From positions 186,001 to 250,000 of the forward strand of contig CANMMP010000005.1 of the NCBI GenBank assembly GCA_947499125.1: a DNA stretch of 64,000 bases. The letters are read 5' to 3'. How positions within the stretch are numbered: position 1 is the first letter of the stretch; each line of letters begins with the position of its first letter. Source of the DNA: an uncultured Pontibacter sp. GTDB taxonomy: Bacteria; Bacteroidota; Bacteroidia; Cytophagales; Hymenobacteraceae. This document shows, piece after piece, positions 9,970-18,209 of this stretch. A model generated the notes under the pieces. The model made no database searches. It was not told where the DNA came from and saw only the letters and a list, made by a program, of their open reading frames with translations. The translations under genes and the position numbers were made by a program.

Positions 9970-10491
9970 TTAAAAGCTTTTGCCTATACTTATGCCAAAA
10001 CGTGGTATAAGTGCCAGTGCACCCGTCTTTTCGTCGCGGCCCTCCGGCGATACAAATGGTGTTAATCCAAACCGGAACAGCAAGCCGCCTCTTGGTACCT
10101 GGTACCTGAACCCGATACGGCCAAAGTACATGTGCTTCAGCAGGTCCGGGGCATCGGTAAACCGGTGGGTATAACCAAGGCCTAACTCCAGGTGATTACG
10201 CGTTTTGCCAACCATGGTATAGATCTCTACCGGAACAATAGGGTAAACACCTGGCTCTTCTTTCATAAAGAACAGGTTTGTGCCAACACCTGCCCGTAAG
10301 CCGCTTTTCCAGTTGCCGTGCCTGTAAACTATATAATCCGCGTTAATGGAATAACTGTCCGAGTTGCCGGCAATCTCAAGGTAAAACGAAAGCGGGGCGC
10401 TGATGTTTTGAGAAAAGCCCTGTGCATGCAGCATAACCGGAAACTGGAGCAAAAAAGCAAATAATACAGGGCGGATAAACTTAAGAAGCAT
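9970..10491 (-). CDS. Hypothetical secreted beta-barrel-like protein
   Basis: A 173-residue protein with a Sec signal peptide ending in LHAQ near residue 24. The rest alternates polar and hydrophobic/aromatic residues (SFYLEIAGN, NHLELGLGYTHRF, MYFGRIGFRY, LLFRFGLTPFV, PRFGISIGKSF) as in small outer membrane beta-barrels and ends in a terminal Phe. I do not recognise a named family. It stands alone, 89 nt after the start of the DUF2911 gene and before the ABC exporter terminator. Confidence 0.7.
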   Translation of the reverse strand: MLLKFIRPVLFAFLLQFPVMLHAQGFSQNISAPLSFYLEIAGNSDSYSINADYIVYRHGNWKSGLRAGVGTNLFFMKEEPGVYPIVPVEIYTMVGKTRNHLELGLGYTHRFTDAPDLLKHMYFGRIGFRYQVPRGGLLFRFGLTPFVSPEGRDEKTGALALIPRFGISIGKSF

Positions 10492-10566
10492 GCAGGTGAT
10501 AGCAACAGGTATAATTAGTAACGAACATACGAAAAATATAATATTTTACTTGTATGGTTACTAAAA

Positions 10567-10593
10567 AACCTGCCTCTTATGTTAAGGCAGGTT
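10567..10593 (-). terminator. Terminator of the ABC exporter gene
   Basis: Stem AACCTGCCT / AGGCAGGTT with a 9-nt loop; an A6 run on the plus strand immediately before it gives the T-run on the minus strand. It lies 24 nt beyond the stop of the ABC gene. Confidence 0.88.
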
Positions 10594-10617
10594 CTCAGAT
10601 AATTTAAGTTAAAATGC

Positions 10618-12435
10618 TTAGTGCAGCTCGAACTGGAGGCGAAGCAGGTTGGCATAAATACCCGACTCGTTAGCCGAAAGCACATCATGCGAGCCTTCTT
10701 CCACTATTTCGCCGCCATCAATCACTAATATCTTATCTACTTTGCGAATGGTGGCTAAACGGTGCGCGATCACGATGGTAGTTCGACCTTTCATCAGTTC
10801 GTCCATGGCCTGTTGCACCAGGTGCTCCGATTCAGAGTCCAGCGAGCTGGTGGCCTCATCCAATATAAGTATAGCCGGGTTTTTAAGTATAGCCCTGGCA
10901 ATAGCTACACGCTGGCGCTGCCCACCCGAAAGTTTTATGCCACGTTCGCCAACCAACGTTTCCATCCCCTCTGGGAAAGACTCGATAAAGTTATAGGCAT
11001 TCGCTTTTCTGGCTGCATCTATAATTTCGGCTTCAGTAGCTTCAGGCCGGCCATAAGCAATATTCTCGCGTATAGTTCCGCCAAAAAGCAACACCTCCTG
11101 GGGCACAATGCCAATGTTGCCACGCAGGGTGGTCAGATCCATGTCGCGCAGGTCTTTGCCATCAACGGTTATACTTCCGGCTTCCACATCATAAAAGCGC
11201 ATTAAAAGCTGCACAATAGTAGATTTACCGGCACCGCTTGGCCCAACTACTGCCACTTTTTCACCGGCACGAGCATCAAAGCTAAGGTCTTTTAGCACTG
11301 GCAGGTCAGGGCGGGTAGGGTAGGAGAAAGCTACATTACGGTAACTGATGTTGCCTTGCACGCGTGGCACCTGGCTTAATGCGGTTATACCTTTATCGGT
11401 TGGCTCTTCCTGTTCCTGTAATATCTCTAAAATACGCTCTGTAGCACCCAGCGCCGACTGTACTTTACCATATAATTCTCCCAATCCGCCTACTGAGGCT
11501 CCTATAAAGGCCGTGTAAAGCACAAAAGAAACCAGGTCACCTTCGGCAATGTCGCCGTTTGCTACCAAAGTAGCACCGTACCAGATAACGAGTATAATAC
11601 CGCCAAATAAGCCTATAATAACAAAGCTGATGAAAGCTCCGCGGTAGTTAGCTGTTTTGATAGCTGTTTTTACTGCTTTGTTCAAGGTGTTGCGGTAGCG
11701 GGCTACTTCAAACATCTCGTTCGTAAAAGCTTTAACAGTGTTAATCGCCTGTAGCGTTTCCTCAACTATAACATTGGTTTGCGCCAGCTCATCCTGAGTT
11801 CTTTTAGATAACGTTTTAATGCGGCGCCCAAACACCATCGCCAACACAATAAGCACCGGGAAGGTAGCCAGCATGAATAACGATAGCTTCATGGAGGTCC
11901 ACATGATGATGATGATACCAACTATAAGCGTGGTCATCTGCCTGAAAAGCTCGGCCAGGGTAATGGACATGGCATCCTGAACCTGGGCGACGTCAGTGGT
12001 AATACGACTGGTGATCTCGCCTACTCGTCGTTTTTCAAAAAAGGAGATAGGCAACTGCATGAATTTGCTATACAGGTCGCGGCGAATATCGGCAACGGCG
12101 TTCTCGCTTACCTGCGCAAAAAAGTATACTCTTAAAAACGAGAAAAAACCCTGCAGCAGAATCACCCCAAATAAAGTGAGGGCGATAAAGTTAATATCGG
12201 TAAAGGCGCTGTCGTTATTGCCGGCAGCAGAGTCGAAAAGCTTGCCAACCAGGTAAGGGAAAGCCATAACTGTAAGGCTGGAGAATACCAGGAATACAAG
12301 GCCAACTATAAATTTAAACCGGTAAGGTACTACGTAGCTGAAAATACGGAGCCCGCGTTGAAAGCTTTCTTTGGTTATCTTCTTCCGTTCTTCGCCGTCC
12401 TGCGCTCCTGTTTGCCCGAATCCGCGTTTTGCCAT
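10618..12435 (-). CDS. ABC exporter half-transporter (MsbA-like, TMD-NBD fusion)
   Basis: A 605-residue fused ABC exporter. The transmembrane domain (about residues 35-330) has six predicted helices; the nucleotide-binding domain (about 360-600) contains Walker A GPSGAGKST, Q-loop IVPQEVLLFGG, signature LSGGQRQRVAIARAI, Walker B ILILDEATSSLD and the H-loop VIAHRLATI. Such homodimeric proteins export lipids, peptides or drugs across the inner membrane; the substrate is not evident, and MsbA is only one possibility. CAAAGGTA at 12547-12554 (TACCTTTG on the coding strand) could be a -7 element. It ends at a strong terminator and has no partner gene. Confidence 0.93.
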   Translation of the reverse strand: MAKRGFGQTGAQDGEERKKITKESFQRGLRIFSYVVPYRFKFIVGLVFLVFSSLTVMAFPYLVGKLFDSAAGNNDSAFTDINFIALTLFGVILLQGFFSFLRVYFFAQVSENAVADIRRDLYSKFMQLPISFFEKRRVGEITSRITTDVAQVQDAMSITLAELFRQMTTLIVGIIIIMWTSMKLSLFMLATFPVLIVLAMVFGRRIKTLSKRTQDELAQTNVIVEETLQAINTVKAFTNEMFEVARYRNTLNKAVKTAIKTANYRGAFISFVIIGLFGGIILVIWYGATLVANGDIAEGDLVSFVLYTAFIGASVGGLGELYGKVQSALGATERILEILQEQEEPTDKGITALSQVPRVQGNISYRNVAFSYPTRPDLPVLKDLSFDARAGEKVAVVGPSGAGKSTIVQLLMRFYDVEAGSITVDGKDLRDMDLTTLRGNIGIVPQEVLLFGGTIRENIAYGRPEATEAEIIDAARKANAYNFIESFPEGMETLVGERGIKLSGGQRQRVAIARAILKNPAILILDEATSSLDSESEHLVQQAMDELMKGRTTIVIAHRLATIRKVDKILVIDGGEIVEEGSHDVLSANESGIYANLLRLQFELH

Positions 12436-12774
12436 TAATGATATTGTGCGTTAAAACTATAAGCAGCCTTTATACTTTGGCTACCTTGATGTGTACTTTT
12501 ATAGTTGTTGCCGAAGTATAGTTTCAGTGAACTATAAATAATCCTGCAAAGGTAAGCAATAAGCAGCACAATGCAGGTGTGGCCTCGTTTTTTTGGGAGC
12601 CGGTTATGTATAAGCGTTTTTGGAGAAATTTTCAGGTAAAGTATGTCATCCCCCTGCCCCCTTCAAAGGGGGACAATCTGCAATGCGTATTTCAAAATAC
12701 AGTTTTACGATATCTGAAAAGTCCCCCTTCGAAGGGGGCAGGGGGATGATTGACTCAAGAAAATAAGTATAAAC
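12436..12774. other. Intergenic region with a large inverted repeat
   Basis: No gene is seen. It contains the ABC exporter promoter at the left and a 104-nt inverted repeat at the right, just beyond the symporter stop codon. Confidence 0.6.
12646..12749. repeat. Inverted repeat with nested G/C-run palindromes
   Basis: Two 29-nt arms (12646-12674 and 12721-12749) are reverse complements with one mismatch, separated by 46 nt. Each arm is itself palindromic (CCCCCTT(C)..AAGGGGG) followed by GCAGGGGGATGA. This is the form of paired REP elements. It may also act as a transcription barrier or mRNA 3'-end stabiliser behind the symporter gene. Confidence 0.8.
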
Positions 12775-14247
12775 CTATGCTTCCTCCTGCGCCAGTTCCA
12801 GGTCATCGATCTTGCCCGATGAGATAGCATAAAGGCCGGCAAAGGTCAGGAACCCATTCAGGATAAGCACCTCGAAACCAAACTGGTAACCATACAGCCA
12901 CTCCACTGAATTATAGCTGATGATATAGGTCAGGATCGGGGCTACGATACAGATAGCCGGAACGTACTTGTCGCGGATGGCACGCTTGGTGTAAAGCCCA
13001 AAAGTATAAAGTCCAAGCAAAGGCCCGTAAGTATAGCCCGCTACTTTAAATACAGCCGTTATCACGCTCTCGGAGTTGAGCACATCAAAAGCAACTATAA
13101 CCAGCACCATCACCACCGATACACCAAAGTGCACGATATAACGCAGGCGTACACGCTCATGCTCGCTACGCTCACTGAAGTTCAGAAAATCGACGCAGAA
13201 GGAAGTGGTAAGAGCCGTAAGAGCCGAGTCGGCGGAGGCGTAGGTAATAGCAATAATGCCAAGTATAAACACGATGCCCAGGAACGGAGTGAAATGGTTA
13301 AGCGCCAGGAAAGGATACAGATCGTCGCCTTTGGCCGGTATCTCGATCCCTTTTGAGTTGGCGTAAATATAAAGCAATGCACCCAGCGTAAGGAACAGGA
13401 TATTTACGAACACAAGTATAATACTGAACCAGAACATGTTTTTCTGGGCTTCGCCGATGTTCTTGCAGCTCAGGTTCTTCTGCATCATGTCTTGGTCCAG
13501 GCCGGTCATAACGATGGCTATAAAAGCACCGGAAAAGAATTGCTTCAGAAAGTATTTGCTATCCTTAAAATCCCAGAAAAATACCTGCGAATAGTCGCTG
13601 GCCTGTACACTTTCCACCATGCCCTGGAAGCCCATGTTCAGTTCATCAGAAATAAGCCAGATAGTAGTTACCACGGCTACCAGCATGGCAGTGGTCTGGA
13701 AAGTATCGGTCCAGATAATGGTTTTCATACCACCCCGGAAAGTATAGACCCAGATAAGAAGTATAGTGATGATAACAGAAACCGTGAAAGGAATACCCAG
13801 GTCATCGAAAACAGCTAACTGCAGTACCCCGGCTACCAGGAAGAGACGGATAGAGGCGCCCAGCGTACGGGAAAGCATAAAAAAGGCAGCACCGGTTTTG
13901 TATGACCAGTAACCAAAGCGCTGTTCGAGGTAAGTATAAATGGATACTAAATTCAACCTATAATACAGTGGCATCAGTACCGTAGCAATTACAAAATAAC
14001 CCAGCAAATAGCCCAGCACCAGCTGCAGGTAAGAGAACTGCGCACTCGCAACCATCCCCGGAATTGAAACAAACGTTACCCCGGAAAGCGAAGTGCCGAT
14101 CATACCAAAAGCAACCACATACCATGGTGACTGCCTGTTAGCGAGGAAAAAGGTCTCGGAATCGGTGTTTTTGCTGGTAAACCAGGAGATCGTGATCAGA
14201 ACTATAAAATAGCCTATAATAAGGCCGATAATAAGGGTAGGAGACAT
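12775..14247 (-). CDS. Sodium:solute symporter family transporter
   Basis: A 490-residue SSS-family (SLC5-like) inner membrane protein with about 13 hydrophobic helices. Family features include the N-terminal SWFTSKNTDSETFFLANR loop, GMIGTSLSGVTFVSIPGMV in the second helix, TFRGGMKTIIWTDTFQ in the middle, and ITYASADSALTALTTSFCVD in the eighth/ninth helix where Ser/Thr residues usually bind Na+. The solute cannot be assigned; members carry sugars, sialic acid, amino acids or pantothenate. It begins 67 nt after the stop of the hydrolase gene on the same strand and may be cotranscribed with it. Confidence 0.92.
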   Translation of the reverse strand: MSPTLIIGLIIGYFIVLITISWFTSKNTDSETFFLANRQSPWYVVAFGMIGTSLSGVTFVSIPGMVASAQFSYLQLVLGYLLGYFVIATVLMPLYYRLNLVSIYTYLEQRFGYWSYKTGAAFFMLSRTLGASIRLFLVAGVLQLAVFDDLGIPFTVSVIITILLIWVYTFRGGMKTIIWTDTFQTTAMLVAVVTTIWLISDELNMGFQGMVESVQASDYSQVFFWDFKDSKYFLKQFFSGAFIAIVMTGLDQDMMQKNLSCKNIGEAQKNMFWFSIILVFVNILFLTLGALLYIYANSKGIEIPAKGDDLYPFLALNHFTPFLGIVFILGIIAITYASADSALTALTTSFCVDFLNFSERSEHERVRLRYIVHFGVSVVMVLVIVAFDVLNSESVITAVFKVAGYTYGPLLGLYTFGLYTKRAIRDKYVPAICIVAPILTYIISYNSVEWLYGYQFGFEVLILNGFLTFAGLYAISSGKIDDLELAQEEA

Positions 14248-14314
14248 AGGGCTGTCCTTTGGTTAGGTGTAAACCACAAATATAACAAAAGTATAACGCT
14301 ATGGTAGTTAGAGT

Positions 14315-15331
14315 TTACGCAAGGTTGCGGAGCATCACAGGCTCGCCAATGGCAGGTATCTTTAGCCCGCTCATCAGGCCGGTGGCCGCAATTTGCTCGA
14401 GCAGGCGCACAGGTTCGCTCGCCGGCTCATCCGACAGGTCGAAGGTGCCATAGTGCATAGGTATAAAAGTGCCGCCTCGTAATATATTGTAAGCTCTTAC
14501 CGCTTCGTGTGGGTTCAGGTGGCTTTTCTGCATCAGGAAGCTAGGTTTGTAGGCCCCGACAGGCATCAGGCAGATATCCATGGGGCCGAACACATCCGCG
14601 ATCTCTTCGAAGTGCCCGTTAAAACCCGTGTCGCCGGCAAAGTATAAGGTCTGCTCTTTTGTTTTGATAACGAAGCCACCCCAAAGCACCTTGTTCATGT
14701 CTAAAAGGCCCCGACGATGCCAGTGCGAAGCCGGTACAAAGTATATTTCGAGTTCGCCGGGCACAATGTCGTAGCGTTGGTACCAGCCGGCTTCCTGGTA
14801 AGGCAAGTGCTTGCTGGCACTCCGTATGAGCGGGCCAGCCTGCAGCGGAGCCAGTGTTTTAAGATGCGGGTTGTTGCGGCAAACAGTTTTAATCGATCTG
14901 GTATCCAGGTGGTCGCGGTGCGCGTGCGATAGAAGTATAAAGTCAATATTGGTCAGCTCTTCAGGTTCGCAGGGTAAGCCAACACGACGCTTTATTAAGG
15001 GCAGGTCGTAGAGCAAAGGGTCTGTTAAAAAAGTAATTCCCTTTATCCGGATTAAAAAAGTAGCGTGGCCCAGCCAAACGATCATGTCTTCGGGGGCATG
15101 TATAAAGCTGTTGCCTTTTACAACGGGAGGTGTAAATTCGTCGGCTTTCTTTTCCTCTTTCTGCGGATTAGGGGATAGTTTCCAGCGGATCACATTACTG
15201 AAATCGGGAATATAGAGCTCGTCGCCGTTGGCAAATTGGTTGTTTACAAGTTTGTTTCCTTTGTAGCCGGGCTTTATAGTTTCCAGCTTCGGGTTGTTTA
15301 CGTGTCGTACGCGGGGTGCTTTATTCTGCAA
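14315..15331 (-). CDS. Metallo-beta-lactamase-fold hydrolase, NAPE-PLD/UlaG-like
   Basis: A 338-residue zinc hydrolase. The fold motifs are WLGHATFLIR, LTDPLL, the metal-binding LLSHAHRDHLD, PASHWHRRG, YFAGDTGFNGHF and the late FIPMHYGTFDLS, as in the NAPE-specific phospholipase D/UlaG branch. The substrate is uncertain (a phospholipid or lactone). No signal peptide is seen. The outermost start is TTG at 15331; the next Met is at the first fold strand, so either TTG is used or an unrecognised start lies further in. About 100 residues precede the domain, as in NAPE-PLD proteins. Confidence 0.88.
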   Translation of the reverse strand: MQNKAPRVRHVNNPKLETIKPGYKGNKLVNNQFANGDELYIPDFSNVIRWKLSPNPQKEEKKADEFTPPVVKGNSFIHAPEDMIVWLGHATFLIRIKGITFLTDPLLYDLPLIKRRVGLPCEPEELTNIDFILLSHAHRDHLDTRSIKTVCRNNPHLKTLAPLQAGPLIRSASKHLPYQEAGWYQRYDIVPGELEIYFVPASHWHRRGLLDMNKVLWGGFVIKTKEQTLYFAGDTGFNGHFEEIADVFGPMDICLMPVGAYKPSFLMQKSHLNPHEAVRAYNILRGGTFIPMHYGTFDLSDEPASEPVRLLEQIAATGLMSGLKIPAIGEPVMLRNLA

Positions 15332-15402
15332 AGTATAAATAGGCTTGGTGATGGTATTTAAACTGTAAACTGAGTGGTCAGGTTAGGCAACAGCCATAAA
15401 AA

Positions 15403-15430
15403 AGCGCTTTCCTGTTACCAGAAAAGCGCT
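15403..15430 (-). terminator. Terminator downstream of the 191-residue protein gene
   Basis: Inverted repeat AGCGCTTTC / GAAAAGCGCT with a short loop; the A6 run on the plus strand provides the T-run on the minus strand. It lies 22 nt after the stop. Confidence 0.8.
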
Positions 15431-15452
15431 CTAACAGCTATGAAATCTTTTT

Positions 15453-16028
15453 CTAAAACCCGAACGGACTACCGAAACCGGAATTAGCGTATGGGTTAAA
15501 ATATGGCGATGCTCCTTCTGTATATCGAATTGCCCCGGTTACCGAGAACTTGTCGCTAAACTTGTAAGTAGCACTGAAATCGGCACCCTGGCGGCCCATG
15601 TAGTTGAAGTTGTTGTAAGCGCCCAGCTCCTTCGGCATAGCCGACAGGTCTTTCCAAACATTACCGCTCAGCATCAGCTTCTCGCTCACTAAATAATCGC
15701 CACCCACACGCACAATATACTGCTGATTACCCGCTGAGCGACGCATGATCGTTCCCCCCTCTGCTGTTGTTACAGCATAATTCTGCGGCATGGTGTTTAC
15801 ATAGGTAAAGCTGGCATATCCCCGGAAACGTTCTGTAACCTGGTAGCGGGCAGTTGGCTGCACATAGGTGCTGGCCCCGAAGTGGCTGTTATAGCTGGCG
15901 CCCAGGTTCAGGTTATAGCTAAGGCGCGGTGCCGGTGCTTCTATGGTTGATTTTACAGGAGCCTGCGCCATCGCGTTACCCGCAAAACACAACAGACCTG
16001 CCAACAATATTTTTATAGTTCTATTCAC
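15453..16028 (-). CDS. Hypothetical secreted beta-strand-rich protein
   Basis: A 191-residue protein with a signal peptide ending in GNAMAQ near residue 22. The mature part has alternating strands (LSYNLNLGASYNSHF, RYQVTERFRGYASFTY, YIVRVGGDYLVSEKLMLSG, GADFSATYKFSDKFSVTGAIRY) and ends in FGF, suggesting a small outer membrane barrel, perhaps a porin-like protein truncated relative to larger families. The start codon is GTG at 16028; it is needed to supply the basic N-region of the signal peptide. No family is recognised and it has its own terminator. Confidence 0.7.
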   Translation of the reverse strand: MNRTIKILLAGLLCFAGNAMAQAPVKSTIEAPAPRLSYNLNLGASYNSHFGASTYVQPTARYQVTERFRGYASFTYVNTMPQNYAVTTAEGGTIMRRSAGNQQYIVRVGGDYLVSEKLMLSGNVWKDLSAMPKELGAYNNFNYMGRQGADFSATYKFSDKFSVTGAIRYTEGASPYFNPYANSGFGSPFGF

Positions 16029-16167
16029 TGGAATTTGACTTTCAGATTATTTTACCAAGATAGCTGTTACACCTGTTAATTACAAGTACTTACCTCCAAT
16101 CCTGCTAACGATAACAAGAGGTGGATGTTTTGTAGTGGGGTATTATTAAGGGAATTTAAGAGGATTA

Positions 16168-16196
16168 ATAGACCTGGCAGTGTGCGCAGCTCCTGA
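16168..16196. repeat. 29-nt repeat shared with 37865-37893
   Basis: Reads AATAGACCTGGCAGTGTGCG then CAGCTCCTG; the copy at 37865 differs at three positions. Both are intergenic and in the same orientation. Confidence 0.75.
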
Positions 16197-16251
16197 GAGT
16201 CTAATATCCCAAACTTATTTCGGGATGTATGATGTTTTATATTTTCTCTCC

Positions 16252-16334
16252 TGTCATTTCGAGCGTTAGTCGAGAAATCTTATATGTCCTATAGCTTCTC
16301 TATTGTCATTTCGAACATTGGTGAGAAATCTTAT
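16252..16334. repeat. Two tandem copies of a TGTCATTTCGA...GAGAAATCTTAT repeat
   Basis: Copy 1 is 16252-16282 and copy 2 is 16304-16334. Both start TGTCATTTCGA and end GAGAAATCTTAT, with a variable centre. I recall similar words as scattered repeats in other Bacteroidota genomes, but could not search. Confidence 0.7.
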
Positions 16335-16635
16335 GTGTCTTATAGTTCAAGCTGCTTTCTACTTTAACCAAGCTATAGTTCTATAGTTACTACTTATCCT
16401 GGGAGCTCTACATGCCTACAGTTTTATAGTTTCCTTGGCTCGCTCACGGCCGCGAGGCCTCTTCTTCGGGCATCGCGCTGCTGCTTTCTTGCTATCCTCG
16501 TACCTCGGATTGCCTGCGGCACCGCAACAAATCAAAGGCGCTCAACCCAAAGACTGGAAAGCTTCTCATAGCCACCGCCTAACTATAGGTTAAAACTATA
16601 AGCTTCGACCTTTTCTCGTGGCTATAAATCTGTAG

Positions 16636-16655
16636 GGACAGGTCGCGACCTGTCC
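16636..16655. repeat. Perfect 20-bp palindrome (GGACAGGTCGCGACCTGTCC)
   Basis: The 20 bases read identically on both strands, centred on TCGCGA. It lies in the repeat-rich tract and is not next to a gene start. Confidence 0.8.
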
Positions 16656-16705
16656 GCTCAATACCGTAAACTATAAAACTATACAGAATTTACAGCTATT
16701 ACAGA

Positions 16706-16736
16706 AACTGTCCCCTTGAGGGGACTACAGGGGTGT
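16706..16736. repeat. 31-nt repeat, identical copy at 43020-43050
   Basis: Contains the palindrome CCCCTTGAGGGG followed by ACTACAGGGGTGT. The same 31 nt recur without a mismatch at 43020-43050, and an inverted copy with four differences lies at 43107-43137. This is good evidence for a dispersed REP-like family. Confidence 0.85.
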
Positions 16737-16880
16737 TTAGGCTGCAACTATAAAACTATAAAGCCATCAAAAGCGACAACCAAAAATTCCCCGCCTTAGA
16801 CAAGTCGTAGATCCCGGACTTGATTCGGGAGAGGGGTTAGGGGTGGTTGGATAACACCAACTATAAAACTACTGCAGAAA

Positions 16881-16922
16881 CTCCCTCTCCTGTTTTTAGG
16901 AGGACTATAGGGAAGGTAAAAC
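16881..16922. repeat. REP-like element, related copy at 43257-43299
   Basis: Begins CTCCCTCTCCTGTTTTTAGG and ends AGGTAAAAC. The stem CTCCT/AGGAG is shared with the copy at 43257-43299; the middle differs, and this copy lacks two bases of the second arm. Confidence 0.75.
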
Positions 16923-16948
16923 AGAACTATAAAACTATAAAGCCAGAC

Positions 16949-16977
16949 ACTCACAGGTCTTCAAGACGCTGTGAGGT
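16949..16977. repeat. Palindromic repeat (CTCACAG...CTGTGAG)
   Basis: CTCACAG and CTGTGAG arms enclose a GTCTTCAAGAC-like centre that also pairs. It lies about 45 nt beyond the stop of the minus-strand methyltransferase at 17020 and may serve as its 3' hairpin. Confidence 0.6.
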
Positions 16978-17019
16978 ATAAGGAGTCCTGTTAATCCTTT
17001 AACCCCACCAAACCAGATT

Positions 17020-17655
17020 CTAACTTTTAAACACCTTTGCCTGCACAAAACCACCATAAAAGCTGGCACTATCCTTCTCCTGTAAACCGAGATCATCAAA
17101 GTATAAACTATAGTTTGGTAGGTGGCGGGCCTGCACGTTACTTAGTAATCCGAAGAAGAGGTACATGCTTTTTGCTAAAAGCTTTTGCCACATTGGGGGC
17201 TTTTGCTCGGCTGGCCAGAAATCAGCGAACAACCATAAGCCTTTTGGCCTGAGGGCAGCATGTAAACGGTGCATTAATTGGGTGAGGCGGGGTTCGGGGT
17301 AGAGGTCAAGTATAAATGGGGTAATGATGACGTCGAACTGCTCGTCGGGTTGCAGGCTTGCTTCGGTGCCATGCCGGAATGTAACTATAGATGGAGCTGA
17401 GGTTTGCTGGCGGGCTTTCTGCAGCATTTTTTCAGAAGCCTCTACGTATAAAATGTGTTTTGGCGATGTTTGGATAAGTACCTGTTGCAACAACCAGCCG
17501 CTTCCGCCCCCGATAATAAGTATAGTGGCATCATCAGGTATAAAAGGCAAAAGCCATAGTTGGGCTCTTTGTAACGACGAGCCAAATACGAGGCGGGCAA
17601 GTGGGTCGTAAAAAGCGGCAACCCTATCGAAACCGCTGTCTGGTGGAGTGGGCAA
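17020..17655 (-). CDS. Class I SAM-dependent methyltransferase
   Basis: A 211-residue methyltransferase. The N-terminus FDRVAAFYDPLARLVFG resembles the UbiE/quinone methyltransferase group; motif I is ILIIGGGSGWLLQQVL, the motif II acidic residue is in LYVEASEKML, and FDVIITPFILDLYPEP and LWLFADFWP follow as motifs II/III. Motif I has IGGGSG rather than the common GxGTG. The substrate is unknown. The start is TTG at 17655; no earlier or nearby ATG exists before motif I. It starts 8 nt after the CinA-domain gene, so it is the last gene of the thpR-cinA-methyltransferase operon. Confidence 0.85.
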   Translation of the reverse strand: MPTPPDSGFDRVAAFYDPLARLVFGSSLQRAQLWLLPFIPDDATILIIGGGSGWLLQQVLIQTSPKHILYVEASEKMLQKARQQTSAPSIVTFRHGTEASLQPDEQFDVIITPFILDLYPEPRLTQLMHRLHAALRPKGLWLFADFWPAEQKPPMWQKLLAKSMYLFFGLLSNVQARHLPNYSLYFDDLGLQEKDSASFYGGFVQAKVFKS

Positions 17656-17663
17656 TTTCTGTT

Positions 17664-18155
17664 TTAACGTTTATAATGATCATCCAGCACACCTTTCAGC
17701 TTCTGGAAAACGTAATCTACGGTTTTTTTACGCACTTCCTGGGTGTTTCCGTCAAACACATCTCTGAATTCTTCTGCTTTATTATCATACAAAAAAGAGA
17801 CAAACACAGTGCCGACCGGCTTTTCATCAGTTTCGGAGGCACCGCCGCCAGCCAGCCCGGTTACAGCTATATTAATATCCGCATCAACCAGCTTTTTCAG
17901 GCCCATCACCATTTCGTTCGTTACCTGCTGACTTTCGGCAGTGTACAGGTCCAGGGTTTTCTTTTTTACGCCAAGCAGCTTTATTTTCATCTCCGGTTGG
18001 TACACCACCACACTGCCCTTTAACACATCGCTGATGCCTTTTGCTTTTACCATTTCGGATACCAGCAGGCCAGCGGTGCAACTTTCGGCAAAGGCAATGG
18101 TCAGGTTGTTATCTCGGAGATTAGTTACCACTTCGGTAAGTTCGTTTTGCGTCAT
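17664..18155 (-). CDS. CinA C-terminal domain protein (nicotinamide-nucleotide amidase)
   Basis: A stand-alone CinA C-terminal domain of 163 residues, the type (PncC in E. coli) that deamidates nicotinamide mononucleotide to nicotinate mononucleotide in pyridine-nucleotide salvage. Family motifs seen are FAESCTAGLL, GSVVVYQPEMKIKLLGV, YTAESQQVTNEM and the glycine-rich AVTGLAGGGA followed by KPVGTVFVS. The frame could begin at a TTG at 18176, but ATG at 18155 gives the usual N-terminus (MTQNELTEVV) and is preferred. It is the middle gene of a compact three-gene operon. Confidence 0.9.
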   Translation of the reverse strand: MTQNELTEVVTNLRDNNLTIAFAESCTAGLLVSEMVKAKGISDVLKGSVVVYQPEMKIKLLGVKKKTLDLYTAESQQVTNEMVMGLKKLVDADINIAVTGLAGGGASETDEKPVGTVFVSFLYDNKAEEFRDVFDGNTQEVRKKTVDYVFQKLKGVLDDHYKR

Positions 18156-18209
18156 AGTTTTTAGATAAGTAGCCAAAGACTATACTTAAATTTTGTGCAT
18201 AGGTTAGTT

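Larger units (their letters stand above)
16029..17019. other. ORF-free tract dense in small interspersed repeats
   Basis: About 1 kb without a supported gene. It holds at least six different short palindromic or repeated elements (listed separately), ten copies of ACTATA between 16580 and 16945, and a GC-rich block at about 16435-16570 whose nature I cannot identify. Such a tract could be a remnant of a lost gene or a preferred landing site for REP-type elements. Confidence 0.7.
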
